This document shows positions 10,081-24,400 of a stretch of DNA of 64,000 nt, in pieces. The notes under the pieces were generated by a model. It saw only the letters and a program-made list of their open reading frames with translations, was not told where the DNA came from and did no database searches. How positions within the stretch are numbered: the first letter of the stretch is position 1; each line of letters starts with the position of its first letter. A program made the position numbers and the translations under genes. The DNA comes from Rhytidiadelphus loreus (lineage: Eukaryota; Streptophyta; Bryopsida; Hypnales; Hylocomiaceae), in NCBI GenBank assembly GCA_947034895.1, contig OX344761.1:37894863-37958862 (forward strand). The letters run 5' to 3'.

Positions 10081-11440
10081 TCTCAGAATCAAAACTTCCT
10101 AAAAAGCACGAAACCCTAGATTTTCACAAACCCCACCCCCTCCTTCTCCTCCTCCTCCTCTTCTTCCCTATCTGGCTCGACAGCTCGGTCCACCATAGCC
10201 TAACTGATTCAAACCACTTCGCCGATTCGCTTCGACTCTTCGCTTTCCCGCAAGAATCACACTGTCACGCTCCATCAACTGAAACCCCCAACGCGATTCC
10301 AAACCACGTCCAAGCAGCAAGATCTTGACACAAAATTCTTTTACCCTAACTGATTACCCTAACACGGTCGTCGTCTTCCACAACAATCGAAACAGGCTTC
10401 CAAGAAGCAAACCCTTTGGAATTTGAACAATTTCCAAAAGACGAAATCCTGGAAAGCCCCACTCGATCGATCCAAACTTACAATGCTCTGCCTTCTTCTC
10501 CTTCTCCTACTCCTTCCCCTTCTTCCCCTTCTCACCACCTCAACCCCACCCCCACCCCCAAATGAAATCTAAGAATGGCACCCTGCAATTCAAAATGCCA
10601 CTCCGTGTTTCTGCAATCTATTACCCTAAAACACACACATGCACATACACACCACACCCCTCGCTTACTCGCAACCCACCATTCGCACTACAGTACTCCA
10701 CCTTCAAAAAAAGTCTTCCCTCCACATTCCACAACACCCCCAAGACGCGATTCTTCTTGATTCTGCGGATCCACACAACAAGATTGATGGCCAATCGAGG
10801 AACGACCCAAATGCACTAACACCCAACCAACCGACCTCGCTCCCGTCACTAAACTATTGGCTACTGAACTAAAAGCAACTGAACAACAGGGCAGGCAAAC
10901 CTAAACTCCCCACTTCTCATCCGCCCACGAAACAACACTATACCTTAAGCTTCCTACTACTACTACTACTTCTACTGCAATGGGCTTAAACTCGGAGAAC
11001 GCAGCATCTGGCAAGGCCAAGGCCAAGGCAAAAGTAAAGCAAAGAGGACCCCACTTGCTCTCTCTCATCTATCCAACTTCGTTTTATTATTATTATTATT
11101 AATAAAAAAACTGATGATACATCAATATCTTGGCAAGGAGCATACAATCCCATCCGCCTGGCTGGCTGGCTCGCTCGCTCACTCACACACGGACAAACCG
11201 CCAAACAAACAAACAAACAAAACCCAACAACAACAACAAAACCCACAAACGTGGAAATCACTACTACTCACTCTCAAGTGAAGGAGGAGCGTAAGGGAAG
11301 GTAACCCGTCCCTCCAAGTTGGTCCTTTTGGCTTCCGGAAACGGCAACGCCCGCGAGGAACTGGGAGTGCGGGGTGCAACTATCTTGTTCAGCTTAAAAG
11401 TGGCACCTTGGGGTGGAGATCAGGGGCTGTTTTTTTCTTT
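10081..11440 (-). promoter_or_regulatory. probable leader and promoter region of the MAP kinase
   Basis: Immediately upstream of the kinase ATG, base composition is much less AT-rich than the intergenic DNA. The sense strand carries purine-rich (GA) tracts, seen as cttcttctccttctcc on the plus strand near 10492, typical of plant 5' leaders. Also present are CA-rich and (CTA)n stretches and ggctggctggctcgctcgct at 11158-11177. No exon of another gene was recognised. I cannot place the transcription start or a firm TATA box; a leader intron is possible. Confidence 0.4.
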
Positions 11441-14299
11441 TTTTCTTTTTTTCTTCTTCCCCATAAAATGTTATACATTCTTCCACATATTGGATACAAA
11501 ATATCACATTTACTCTAGCACATATCTTGTGTGCATAATTTTGTTTTCATCCACAATCTGGAGATTTCATACAAGATTTTTTTTTTTTATTTGAAGATTT
11601 TTTTGGCGAAAAAAAACTTCATGATTTGTTGCCATTTTTCAGCCCAATTAATTTTTATTTTTTTTCTGATGCAATCTGGCACTATAATTATAATAAAAAT
11701 AAAAAAGGCCCTGGTGGAGATGGGATGGGATTTTTTGGGTGGGGATTTGGGGGAAGTGAGGAATTGGGTGAGTGGGTTTAGGGTTTCAATTGGGGTTATG
11801 TAGGTGGGTTTGATTTTGATTATTTTTACCGGTACTTCATTACTTTTTTGTTCATGGGTTGGGTTGAGTTTGTTTTTTATTTATTTATTTATTTATTTAT
11901 TTATATTACTTATTACTTTCGTTTTATGTTTCTGGGTCAATTCATGTGTTGCTGAGGAGGGAGGTCTGACTCCTCCACCACCGTGCTCATGCGAGGTCAT
12001 GAATGGGAGCTGACCTCCATTATTGTTTGGGGGGGATGGGTTGGGTTGGGTTGGGGCCTCGTGGGAGCCAGGCTCCATAGCAGCCCCCCAAAAAATTGGT
12101 CTCTTGTTGGTAATGTAGGTAGGCCCTATTTATGTTAAGCAACTTTTTTTAAGAGCTGATTGATTGCATTTGGGGGGAAGCTGAACTCCTTTGAAAAAAA
12201 AAATTTAAGTAAATTTTAGTAGGAAGGAAAAATGGAATGGGTATCGAACTCAAGGAATTTGTTTCATGTTTTGGGGACCTTTGTGGAATTAGGTATGGAT
12301 TTGTGAAGCTGAAATGCACGGGTCACCGACGGAAAGCAACCACCTCCTGAAATGTACACTATTGATACTATTGATAGAATGAAGAACGCAAAATGTACTT
12401 TCCTTGTGTTAGTGGTGACTTTTAGAGTAGGGGCGCTTTTAGAGCACCCTACCTTATTATTTGGGTTACGGTTTAGAAGCCACACTACTTGTCTCATTGA
12501 TTTTATGTAGCAATGATATTGTACACTTCAAATTTTGAAATGAGGCCTTATACTAGTGGTATTAATAGCAATATTTGGGGAGAGCTACTAGTTAGTTCAT
12601 TGTTAGTTGGGGGAATTGGGGGAAAAAATCGTTTGCAATTTGAAAACATCATTAAAAAAAATAGTGAAAAAAACTATAAAATTTCTATTTAGAGATTAAA
12701 ATATAGGAAAAAAAACCCACAGATTGTGTAATTGAGTAATTGGTTCTATTTTGGGAATTAAAGAAAAATAGCTACTAAAACTCAAAAAATGTCCTAAATA
12801 CTAGTTTATAGTGACTATAAAGTAGCACTACAAATACACACATGACGCAAATAGGATGTCCTATCTTAGGCAATGTGCACATGAAGCACATGCATGTGAG
12901 GGAAAAAAATGAATAGAATAATTCATATGTAAAAGTTCATCCATAAAACCATCTTTTACAAGTAACTTCCGGCATTTACATATTGAAAATTTTAATATAT
13001 TTTTTTGAGAAGATTTGGCAAATTCATTTGTTTATTTAGCCATCTTTTGGCATTAAAGGATCCTATGCCAAAATGAGGTCAAAGTTTGGAAAAAAAATTG
13101 CCTAAATTTTTTTATGTTGTTCTAAAATCTCTATATTTCACCCTTGCATTTGATTGCAAGAGTGAGTCCAACTCCAAATCTTCCATTGTATGGGATAAAT
13201 ATTCTAATTTGGCCATTTTTCATGGTTAGTTAATTTTGAACCAAGGCTTCCCTCATCACAAACTTGGTAGGGATAGAATCGAAGGGTTCATGTGTATTTA
13301 TACATATTTTACATTCATAAAAGGATTTTGGTGATTTTCAATCAAAATCTTAGTGATAGACTTTAGGTTGAAGTGGGTTTAGATATGACATTTACATGGG
13401 ATATCAATCAGTTTTTGAGAAGCTATAATGTGCTATTGTAGGAGAGGTGCATGAAATTTTTTTGACATGATTTTGATTTTTGTATATGTTTTAAATTTTG
13501 CCCTTTTGTATGTCTTTTAACATTTTAGACTCAAATAATTGTTTTAAAGTCTCTTGCTTTGCCAAAGGATGCATTAAATTGTGTTAAATGTTTAGAATTC
13601 ATCACATTAGGTTAAATTGAAAACCTTTCATCACTAACCAATAGAGTTGAGAAAAATATTGAATCTTGAGTTGATAGAAATAGGATAATTATGACTTACA
13701 ATACATGTATGTCTTATCACATGACACTTATTACGTAAAGATATACTTTTGTGGCTTATTTGGTTACTAATTGCTTTGTAAATTGTTAAAAATTCAATAG
13801 AGAATTTTTCAATTCATCTCAACAAACTTAAAAATCTAAGATTTGAAAATACAATAAATGATCAAATAGAAAAATTAACATAATAGAATCTTTTTAATAT
13901 ATTAATGAAAAAAATTTAATTTAAAATTTTAGAAATTTTAGATTCTATAATTTCAAACAATTAAATTTTTGAATGGGTGTATTTGATAGTGTTTCAAAGA
14001 CCATTGGTACCTCAATGTTGAAACAACTAATTCTTCTATGCCTACAAAACTTGTAGAAATCAATAAGTATATGGTCCTTTGTGTTCAAGATAAACTTCCA
14101 TGCCTCTTACAAAATTCAAAACATACCACTTTTTTTTATCTTTATCTTGTAACTATTGTGATCATGTTCAAAGTTGATTTTTTGGAATTAAATATTTAAT
14201 AACCCCTAAACTCCCAAGAGTTCTTGAAGGTTTGGGCAAGAACCTATGATCTCAATTTTTGGCAATTTCTTTTAAAAAAAAGTTCAAGATAAGAAAAGG
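11441..14299. other. intergenic DNA, no gene seen
   Basis: Composition grades from mixed (11.4-12.5 kb, with G/T-rich patches) to strongly AT-rich. I found no exon with splice support and no RNA gene. Short open frames here have no recognisable product. Confidence 0.4.
11876..11904. repeat. (TTTA)n microsatellite
   Basis: About seven to eight TTTA units in a row. Confidence 0.85.
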
Positions 14300-15760
14300 C
14301 TAATTAGCTTTCGGTAAATATAAATTTTATTTCAAAAAGTGCCTAAAAGCAAAAACTATGCCATGATAAGCCTACAACATAAGAAGATGGTAAAAAAAAG
14401 CTTGAAATCATTTTTAAAAATTTTCTTCTTATAGATCATATTTTGTCTATGTGGAATTATTTGATTCATTCCATTAGATAAGTGATGTGAAAAATATGAA
14501 GCTTCTTGTTTTGGAGGCAATCTTAGCAAATTTTTAAGAAAATAATGCATTGCATTTATTCGTGAACCCAATTTTAAGAAAAAAAATTCACATGGTTTAC
14601 TTTGCTTTCTAGGACAATCTTACAATTGGGATTAGTGTATTTCAGTTCCATCTTTTTTCTTATATGATATAGGGGTGTGAAAGTTATTTTTCAATCCTAT
14701 AGTGTATCTTTTTATTTCAAAATTTTATAACTAATTATTATCAACAAATAAAAATATCAATAATTCAAAATATGAACTTTCAAAGTAGGAAAATATATTC
14801 ATAATTTATTTATTTATATTTATAATTCAAAAAGTATATGGGGGTTTCAAAGTTTTGTTTGCACATGGTTTCTAATGGACACTCTAAGTAACTCCCCCAA
14901 GAATCCAACTATCTTCAACATAATTTTTTTTTAATTCACAATATGTAGTACAAAATTTTAATTTAAGAGGATTCAAAGCCTTATAATCTAGTCAGTCTAG
15001 GAGCAAAAGAACTTATTTTCTTTACTTTAAATGCTTATTTTTTGTAGTCGATACTCTCAAAGTTTTTGAAATTCTTCCAAACATTTTCATACTAGTATAG
15101 TGCAAGATCCTACAATTGGATATGCAAAAAAAACAAATGTTTAAAATTTTTGTTGTTTGCATTGAAAACAGTAGTTTTAAATGTTTTTTGGCAAAACTCT
15201 TGGGAACTTTGAATCATTCCATTTTGATTAATGAGATGAAAGTTACATATGAGGAGTTTTTGTAACCTACTCTAAAATAAACTTTGAAGTCCATTATTCA
15301 ACTCAATTTTCAATATTTTTTGAAAAAAATTAAATCATAGGATGTAAATTTTTTATTACAACATTTCAACCATTGGGATTGGTATTTTTCAAGCCTATAA
15401 CTAAATTCTTATCAATTTAGTATTTTGAATCATTCTCAACTTCTTTCTACTTACTATTTTTTTCCTATATGTTGTACAATTCCAAATGATCTGAAAATAT
15501 TCAAGCATGTAGCCAATTTGACTTGGAGGATGAATCCAAAGAAGCACCACCATTTTGGACATTTTTTCATACAAATGTGACCTTGTGAAGTGCAACTATT
15601 TGGTTTTTCACAAGGTCCCAAAAGGATTTTTGTCACTTCAAACACTAATATCTTGCAATCTACACGTTGAAAATTCCTGAAATTTTTTCCACATCTTCTC
15701 AAAGTAGCACACTACAATATCATATGGAGTGATTTTGGTAAAAACATAGTAAAAAATCTT
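14300..15760 (-). repeat. copy of a dispersed non-coding repeat family
   Basis: Read on the minus strand, about 15420-15720 matches plus-strand 52340-52640 in long blocks: gattgcaagatattagt, ttgcacttcacaaggtcaca, tgaaaaaatgtccaaaat, gcttctttggatt and gatcatttggaattgtacaa all occur in the same order. About 14850-14890 similarly matches 54720-54765 in inverse orientation. No long open frame is kept between the copies, so this is probably an old LTR-retroelement-derived or other non-coding repeat. Shorter related pieces occur near 46440, 55720 and 59930. Confidence 0.6.
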
Positions 15761-18135
15761 CAGAGATTAAACATTCTAGATCTTTTAATTAATTTACTTG
15801 AATATGTCTTCATTAGATTTTATATTGAAAATTTTACCAATAGAAAGATCAAATTGCTGAAAAGTCAAATACAAAAGATGAGTTTTGTAACCTTTGTAAT
15901 TTTGCATTAAAAAAATTTACATTTGGAAATATGTATAAAAACAAGAAAATAAAATCTCAAGTTTCACTCTTAAAAAATATAACGAATAGAAAGAGGTACA
16001 TAATGGAATGAAATGTTGAATTATAAATCATTTAAATAAAATTTGGAGAAATGTCAATTGTAACAACGAGAGTGATATTATAAACTATATGCCTCGTATA
16101 TTTTGTTTTGTAATTTAAATAATTGAAAGACAATGATGCCAACACGTGAGTGTAGAGACATGAGCTTATAAGCCTTAAACCTACAATAGTTGTAGGTATG
16201 TATGTACAAGCATTTGAAAGTGTTTATAATATATGCACCTATAACATAGATACTTATAACCAAGAAGGTATCTATAATATAAACTTTTAGGCTCATGGGC
16301 TCATAGATTCTACGCTCACCGGGACGCTTACATGTTAGCACTCTCTAATTGACATATGAGTTTTAAAAAGAACCACACAATATTTTATTTCATTTTTTAA
16401 TCTAAAATGATTATGCGCATAATATATTCTAGAAACTAAAACAAAGTAAGTAAAACATTACTCACTATGCACCCAAAAGAGGCTGTCTTTTTTGGTTTGT
16501 GATTCAGTAATTAACCCCTTCCATGGAAAAAATCGAGAGTTGTTGATTTGTTTTTAAAAAAGAATGACTCCCCCCCACTACTGTTGATTTTTTGAAAGAT
16601 CACAAGCCATTGATGTCCATCAAATACAATCTAGGCAATTCAAATGGATAGAGGATACGATACAAGATACAAATACAGATATAGATATAGAATACAATAT
16701 AATCTATAGGTATAGAATACAATAAAGAATATGGATATACATACATGGGATACTAATACGGATATATGGAAGTTTATTTATATTGTATTTTGTATCTAAA
16801 TGAAATTTTTACAATAATTTTTCATAGTGATCAACTTTGACATTGATGTAAACATTTGTCATTACACACTTTCTTAGCTCTTTTTACAACATATTGGATT
16901 TCAAACATTTAACAATATTTTAACAAGACTATGCAATGACTTTCAATGCTTTAGATTTTTCAAATCGAATAAAAAGTTGAAAGTAGAACCATTTTTGGAT
17001 GGTGTTATTATCACATATGACCCCCTTAGAAAAATAATTGTTTCTCAAATGAATAATTGAAATTTAGGTACATTCCTTGAAAGTCAATCTTATTAATGAA
17101 TCTTTTCAAAGTTTTGGAACAAAGTACTTATTGTACCTTGTTTGATAAAAGTGTGCATTATTTTCCACTCTAATGCATGGATTCAAGTTATGATGTCCAA
17201 AGCTTTTCAAATTGAACAAGTATTGTCAAACAACATATGTAAAAAGCCCTCTTTTATTTTTGAATTTGGTGAGTATTTTACTAGGTAGCAAGATATAGTA
17301 AGTAATGGAAAAAAAATACTACATATAGCTTAAAAAATCTCACTCCAAGAAGAGTCAAGGTTTTGCTTATCCTATCAACAAAATCTAAAGGTAGAAATTC
17401 TTCTTTTGATTGCCATTATTAGTCAATTTTGTATCATCAAAATTATCAAAATAAATTAAAAAAACCCTGCCAATAGCACTATAGTACTAATGTGAATTAG
17501 AAGATTTCATTAAAAAATTGTTTTTTATTTATACTCAATTCACTTGAAAATGGCATCTTTACAATTTAAGTCCAAATTTTATCTTAATCCTTTAGAGGTT
17601 ATGGAAGCAAGTGAAAGGGACAAAATTAGAATTATAAGTTCTCAAGCAAAAAATGTATGATTCAACAAAATTTGCAAATGGTGGAGTAAGAAGTTTTCTC
17701 ACAAATAAGAAGTTTGGGATGAAGGTGACAAGGAAGGTGAAAAACTTAGGACAACATGGCTAAAACAATCTTAATTTTTGATAGGAATTATCATGAATTG
17801 AATCTACATGAAATTCAAGATCATTTAATTTATAGAAAGCTTTAGTGCATGTATAGTCGCATGGAAAGTTGCAATGAAAATTACCATTACAAAAAGAATT
17901 GTAATTTTAAGCCTCCCACAACAAAATATATAGGTGTTTAATGAAATGCAAGTATTATTAATTCATTCAATATAAATTGCTAAAATATGTTAATTCAATT
18001 CTAAAATAGAAATTCAATGCATTGTTACATCAAATTTATTTTCAATATGATTTTGCATGGCATTTGAATTTTTACAAATTTTATAAATATGAGTTTTATT
18101 TTTGTTTAGAATTAAAGCAAATTTATCCATCCGTT
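15761..18135. other. intergenic DNA downstream of the protease gene
   Basis: AT-rich. About 16640-16790 is a run of degenerate GATACA/GATATA-like units. 17.0-17.3 kb resembles part of the 3.2-4.1 kb dispersed repeat. No gene was seen apart from the element at 16146-16319. Confidence 0.35.
16146..16319. mobile_element. inverted-repeat element, TGAGCCYATGAGC family, copy 1
   Basis: The left end reads gtgagtgtagagacatgagc. The right end, on the opposite strand, reads gtgagcgtagaatctatgag and continues cccatgagcctaaa. About 174 bp. The middle consists of tataacataga/cctataata-type short repeats. It belongs to the same family as 39984-40283 and about 51198-51396, and has no coding capacity, consistent with a MITE. 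Confidence 0.6.
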
Positions 18136-18141
18136 TTTATT
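18136..18141 (-). terminator. possible polyadenylation signal of the protease gene
   Basis: AATAAA on the minus strand, 67 bases past the TAG stop of the protease gene, a usual distance for a plant near-upstream element. In such AT-rich DNA the motif could occur by chance. Confidence 0.4.
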
Positions 18142-18207
18142 TTTTATAAATAAAATATTCACCACATTCTTGTTTTTCTATTTTTTTTTTTTTGTGTAAC
18201 TATAAAA

Positions 18208-18488
18208 CTAAGAATGTTCTACCATGGTATTTGAATATCTATGTCTTTGTATTACATTGTTTCGCCTATGATACATATAACATGCCGCCAAGCTAAAAAA
18301 TGATGCAATGATAATAATTGTACCAACATGAGAACCAGATGAATTTATTTCCATTGAATTATTTGTGGTATTTGTAAACAAATCCATTTCATTATAATTT
18401 TCAGGTATTGCCATAATTATACACAAACTATCATTTTTCACTTTCTTCCATCCTTTTATGCATTCATCACATGCCTTTCCGCCATAGC
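18208..18488 (-). CDS. protease exon 25: TM anchor and tail
   Basis: YGGKACDECIKGW closes the EGF-like module. A 43-residue polar stretch with several NxS/T sites leads to the hydrophobic helix VGTIIIIASFFSLAACYMY, followed by HRR and a 20-residue tail ending VEHS and TAG. This orders the protein as type I: protease outside, short tail inside. Confidence 0.9.
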
Positions 18489-21400
18489 CTACGTGAAATC
18501 AAGGAAATTTTATTGGATATTATTGAAATATGATTCTATAATTTAAAGAAATGAATTTAATGTATATTTAATTTTTAAACTAGTCATTATTTGAATAGTA
18601 TCAATTAGAGTATTAAAAAATATATGAAAATACCATATATATATTGCATGGATTACAGTGACAACATTTTTTATTTGAGATAAAGACGATTAACAACGGT
18701 GTAGAAATTGGTAATGACCATCAGCAGTTTATTCATTTGCTACATATTGAGTTTATTAATTATCATGTCCAAATAAAATTTCGGATTTTAACATTTTCGT
18801 TTTATTATTTATTTTTGAATAATCTCAAAATAATTTCAAATGTCAATAATTTTAAGACTAATATTAGTATTTTGTCAAACACTATTCAATTGCAAAAAAA
18901 TGCAAGGAATCAAAAATAGAATTTCAAATTTAGAATCTTTTGCATTTCATTAAAAAAATTATATTCAAAATGATTAAATTTAGATTCGGAATTTCATCAT
19001 ATTTTGCAAACACTATATCCATTATTTCAATTCAAGAATTGGAAACAAATAATATGGAATTTAAATTCAAATTTTCATTGAATCAATGTATGTCCAAAAT
19101 AAGAATGTAGGTAATATAGACAAGAAATTTCTATGGACAATGGATTTTTTTTAATGATTCCAAATTTCTTTTAAGTGATATAGGTATATTTTGCATTTTT
19201 ATATATATTTCTAATATCTCTTAAATTTAATAAAATTATCACAAATTCCTTAATAAAATATCTAATTTTGTAATATTTTTTTAGGTGGTATTATTTTAAA
19301 TTCCTAAAGGACTAAGGTGTTTTGAGACCAAAAATTACTTGAAAATACTCATACCCAAAGCAAGGCTAAAATATTCATCTATATTTATTCTTTAACATAT
19401 ACAAAAAAAGGATTCTAAATTGACTTATTCAAGTACATTCTATCCAAATTTTAAAGTGAAAAGCTCCTTTAATTGCAAGTCCAATGTGTCTAAATTTCAA
19501 AAAGTAGTAGTTTCTTCTAGCACCACCCAAAGATGAACTTTTGTCTTTCAACGTTTTTAGAAAAAACATATGTCATATACTTGTGTAACCAACTTTATTT
19601 TCATACTCATCCTTAAAGTTGGAAGGTAGTACCATTGTACTAGATGAAAAAAAAAACTAAACTTCTAATAACTTTGACAAAAAATTATGAATCATGAAAT
19701 TTAATGGTGAGAATATTCTAAATAACAATAATTATCCTTTTTTTTAGTTTTTATTTGAATTTATTTGAATTTGAGCTCCAAATTTAACAACTTTATATGT
19801 TTTCTTACATTTATTGTTCTAAAATAAAACTCTTCATAATTTTCATCTCATTATTTAGAATTGATTTTTGAGTAGGTGTCAATTTAATCCTTGAACATCA
19901 AAGGGATGATGCTCAAAATCATTATTTTGTATTATCGTGTGAATCATTGGTAAAAAAAATAGCAAAAGCACCTATTGGAAGTCAAAGTAATGTAGGAGAT
20001 CTTTCCTTCCGAAACCCAATTCCAAGAATGAATAGTTGCATTTTCATCCTACACTCATAGATCCCTTGTCATCCATCGGACGTTTGGTGTCCGTGTCGAC
20101 ATTCAAAGGTTAGAGATTCAAATAGAATTAATTAATCTTTCTCTTTTTAGTTACCTACTTTCACATTCAAATTGAAAACAAATTTCACATGTAATTTATT
20201 GGAATGACAAGAAACAAAACTTTACATGTAGTTTATGATGATTAGCATGCATCTTGAAAATTTCATGCAAAAATCCAAGTCAATAGAACCTACATAAGTT
20301 CTCAAATAATCCAAAATGGTCTCTTTAGTCTTTTAGGGGTTACCTCAAATTAAATAATTTAAAGCTAAAGTTTTGAAAGGATGTTCTTCTACTAGGCTTA
20401 GACCTTTCTATATAACATTTGCTCTTCATAGTGTAGACATCTACAAAATATGGGTTCATCCTTTTCAATGCAATTCTAGATGCAAGAAATAGATATTTGG
20501 TTGCTTTTCTAATGCACAATCATTTTGTAAGAATTGTAATAAAAAAAATTCTTTTGCATATATTTTGGAGATTACTTTTTCCAAAATCTAGATTTTTTGA
20601 AGCACACTCTTTTTATTGCTTAATATTTCTTTCATATGTTATTTTTTATTTTTTATTTTCTTTCTAAAATCTTGTTATATTCCTCGATGTTTCCTCTTAT
20701 AAGTACAAAAACTAGTAATGATTTCTTGGGATAACCTTTTAAGAATTGTTTTCTAAATATAGGCCAGAGAATTCATATTTTTATTTATTGATATGTCAAT
20801 TTTTAAATTAAATTTGAGAAGAAGGTTTGGAAACTTTATTTTCTTTTGTTCAGATTTTTTCATACTTAGAAATATTTCATACCAAAATTGCATACCTTCA
20901 AGGTGTTTTGATAACTTGATTTTTTTAACCTTTAAATTATTGAGGGTTAAATTTTGGATTTTAAACAATTTGGGCTAACAATTGCCACTTTTTTTATCCT
21001 AGGGTTGAAGTTTTCACATATATATGTACACAAATATTGTCTTAAATGGAGCCTAAATTTTATATAATTTTGATGATTGGTTACAAGGTTATGTTCAATT
21101 TACCCTTTTGCTCTCAACATGAGTAGATTGGGCAACTAAAACAAAAATTTATAATTATGTTTTGTTTTCTTTATTTTTTCCCTAGATTTTATAATAAGTA
21201 TTCAACTTGTACAAGTTGTAAGATACATATGTATTGTAAAAACAATTAAAAGATGAACTATACATTTGCAAAAGCATGCAAGGGAATTTTTTTGAAAGTT
21301 TTAATGTAAATATCTTATAATCAATGAAGTTTATCTATGAAGATTTTAATATGATATAATTTTAAAATTAATCAAAATATAATACATTTATTTGATGGCC

Positions 21401-24400
21401 CCATATTGAGACCAAAAACACCTTTCACTTCATAGTTCTACAACCACTTAGTTGCATCAAACAAAAATTGGTATGTTGGAATGTTAATAAAATGTCACAT
21501 TTAGATCCTCAATTTTTATCAATTTTTTATTACAAATTTTGACTTCAAAATGAATTTCCAAAATAATGCAAAAGTCTAAAATGGTTTCCTAGTTACTATG
21601 TCTTCATTTAATATAAATTTCTAAGAAAACAACATTTAAAAAAAAATTTAGAGTTCATCAAGAAAATCTCTAAGCCAATATGTTATAAACTTTTCATAGA
21701 ATCTATAAATTATAAGATATAAAAAATTACCTTTTAAAAAATTGTGTAAACTTGAATGTTTTCTGCAAAATATAATTTAATTTCTATTGTACACATACAT
21801 AGTGATTTAGATTTTAATAAATCAAGATTTAACAAAATTTATTAAAAATAACCTTGTACAAATTACTAATGTTGGTGATTTCTGCTACAAAGATTTTTAC
21901 AAGAATATAAAAGCATCAGTTAAAACACTCTTACACTTAATTATTTTTGAAATAAAAAATAAATAAAATTTTTATCTCGATCATCTATATTCATAGATTT
22001 TTACTGAAATTTCACACAACAAATTAATTAATATGCTTTTGAAGTACAATGTATGCACACACCCAAAAAGCACTGGCATTGTCCACTTGCATCTAAGCAT
22101 AAGCCTTTTCCAGAACATGCTCTTTGCGCATATGGTCCATTAAGAGGAATAGGACAAGTAGCTGAGATGTATGGACAATCTTCAAAACAACATGTTTTGT
22201 CTCCATGTTGAATTGCACTTTTACTTTGGAAATCACAACGTTCACCTTTTTCACAAATACCATTACCACAAACTCCAACTTTTTCCAAATGTAGTATTGA
22301 ATCAACATAAAGGGATACCTAATATAAAATATGAAAAATGATTTAAATATATTTTTTGAATAATGATTAAAATAATATATTACAAAATCATTTTTCAATA
22401 TCAATACAATACTATTTTTAGTAATATTTGATGAATGTTATAAAACCTGGTTTACCATTAGAGTGTTGCTCAATTTTTTTTCATTTATAGAAAATTCATT
22501 TGAAATATGTAGGTTTTTTAAAACTTCATAAATATCATTTGAAGCAAAAATCATTTGTGTAAGATGATCCTATGAAATAATAAAAATAGATTTTTAAGTA
22601 TATATTTTCTAAAACATGACTAAAATAACATTCAATTTTAATGATTTTTAATTTAATTTTATATTTTTAGAAAAAAATTATGTTGCACATTAATATGTAA
22701 TAAAAAATTATGTAGCATATACTCCATATTACCTTAGGTTTTGGTAAGAGAGTCATATTGATGACACCAAATTCATTATAATATCCATTTTGTAGACAAG
22801 CTTCGGCACGATCAGTACTTGTTGAACAATCACCTTAAATAAATAATTTTTAATTTTTAATGATTTTCTAAAATACATGAAATTATTCTCATAATCAAAA
22901 AACTTATTTTTTTGATGTTTTGCTCATAAATATTTATCTATATATTTATTTTTCAAAACCTATAATTGTTATAGATGCATGTATTGTGTGAATTTTTTTT
23001 AAAACATCTATTTATTGTTATTTTTCTATATGATCCCATTTTAGGCATTTGTTAAAGAAAATTTAAACTTACAAAATATCAAATATATCAAATAGTTTAC
23101 CTTCATAACTGTTTTTTAATTGCATGGAAGATAATATTATTGAGCCATCACCTAAACCTAGTTTTGATGCAATCTGTTTTAAAACAAATATATTTTTATT
23201 ATATTAATACGATAATTTTTTGTATTTGTTTCTAAATTTGGTACACTTAAATGATACTATTGATGATTTAGTAGCGATGTTAAGATTGTATTGTGCATGA
23301 GTAAATTTAAGCTTTGATGATAGTTCAAATTAGGCTTGAAATCTCCAAATAGTTTAAATGTTTTCAAAGATTTAAATATAAAATTTTACTTATATTGATT
23401 TTTATTTTTTAAATTTTATTCTAAATAGTTGATTTTAAAAGACATTATATAATTTCATTTTTATATGAATTATATATTTAATTTATTTTCCAATCCTTTC
23501 AATTATGGATCATAAAAATTAATGACTTAACAAGATTATTGGTTTGAAATCATATGAATGTATGATTATTAAATATTTTATTAGGCACCAAGTACTATAA
23601 GTTTAACAACCTCTAATATTGATCCTATATTTTTTTCTCACAATCTTTATGTCTAAAATATTAGAGGTGGTTTTTAAGAGACATTGTCAAACATTGCCAT
23701 TTTTAGCAAATTGACCAAAATAGAAAATTTGATTTTTTTATAGAATTTCAAGCTTACAAAAGTATAGTAGACCTCTTATATAGAAATCTATGGAAAAATT
23801 ATAGACTATTTGACCACATGAATAGGAAGATTAATTGTGACAATTGAAGTTTGGGAGCCCTCTTGGAGTAAAATTTTTGTTCTATACAATCATGTTAAGC
23901 CTCTATTCCATTCAATTAGTATGCCTTCTTAGATACACAAATGCAAAATGTTGGAAGCAAATTTGTGGTCTAACTTACTCTAATCACCCTATATTGCATG
24001 GAGGTTTAAAAAATTGCTATATACTAGTCAATTCTTGACAATATTCTACACCCTCAAATTTTTTCATTGACAAATACAAATGGAAAAAATATATAAACCA
24101 TCATCTTTCATGAGTAAGAAAATTTTAGTAGTTTTTAAAAAAAAAAATTGTTCACTTACGACTAATTTATCTTATCGCATTGTCTATGGTACTACACAAC
24201 TTGTTAAATTAGCACTCAATGCTTGACATGATTTTGTTATGGAACCTCGTAGATTGACAATATTGCAATGGCTAGAATTGAAGTGGAGGAACATAAATTT
24301 TTGGCCATTTTGGAATCAATTAGCAAACAACTTTCAAATGGGTAGGTTGCAATTTATAATTGCGCATGCTATGAGCAACAACCACAACAAGTGCATAACA

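Noticed and set aside
19900..20130. Possible tRNA or SINE around the GC-richer stretch near 20.05-20.1 kb
   Set aside because: No A and B boxes at proper spacing; the ggttagagattcaaat run is not a convincing B box.
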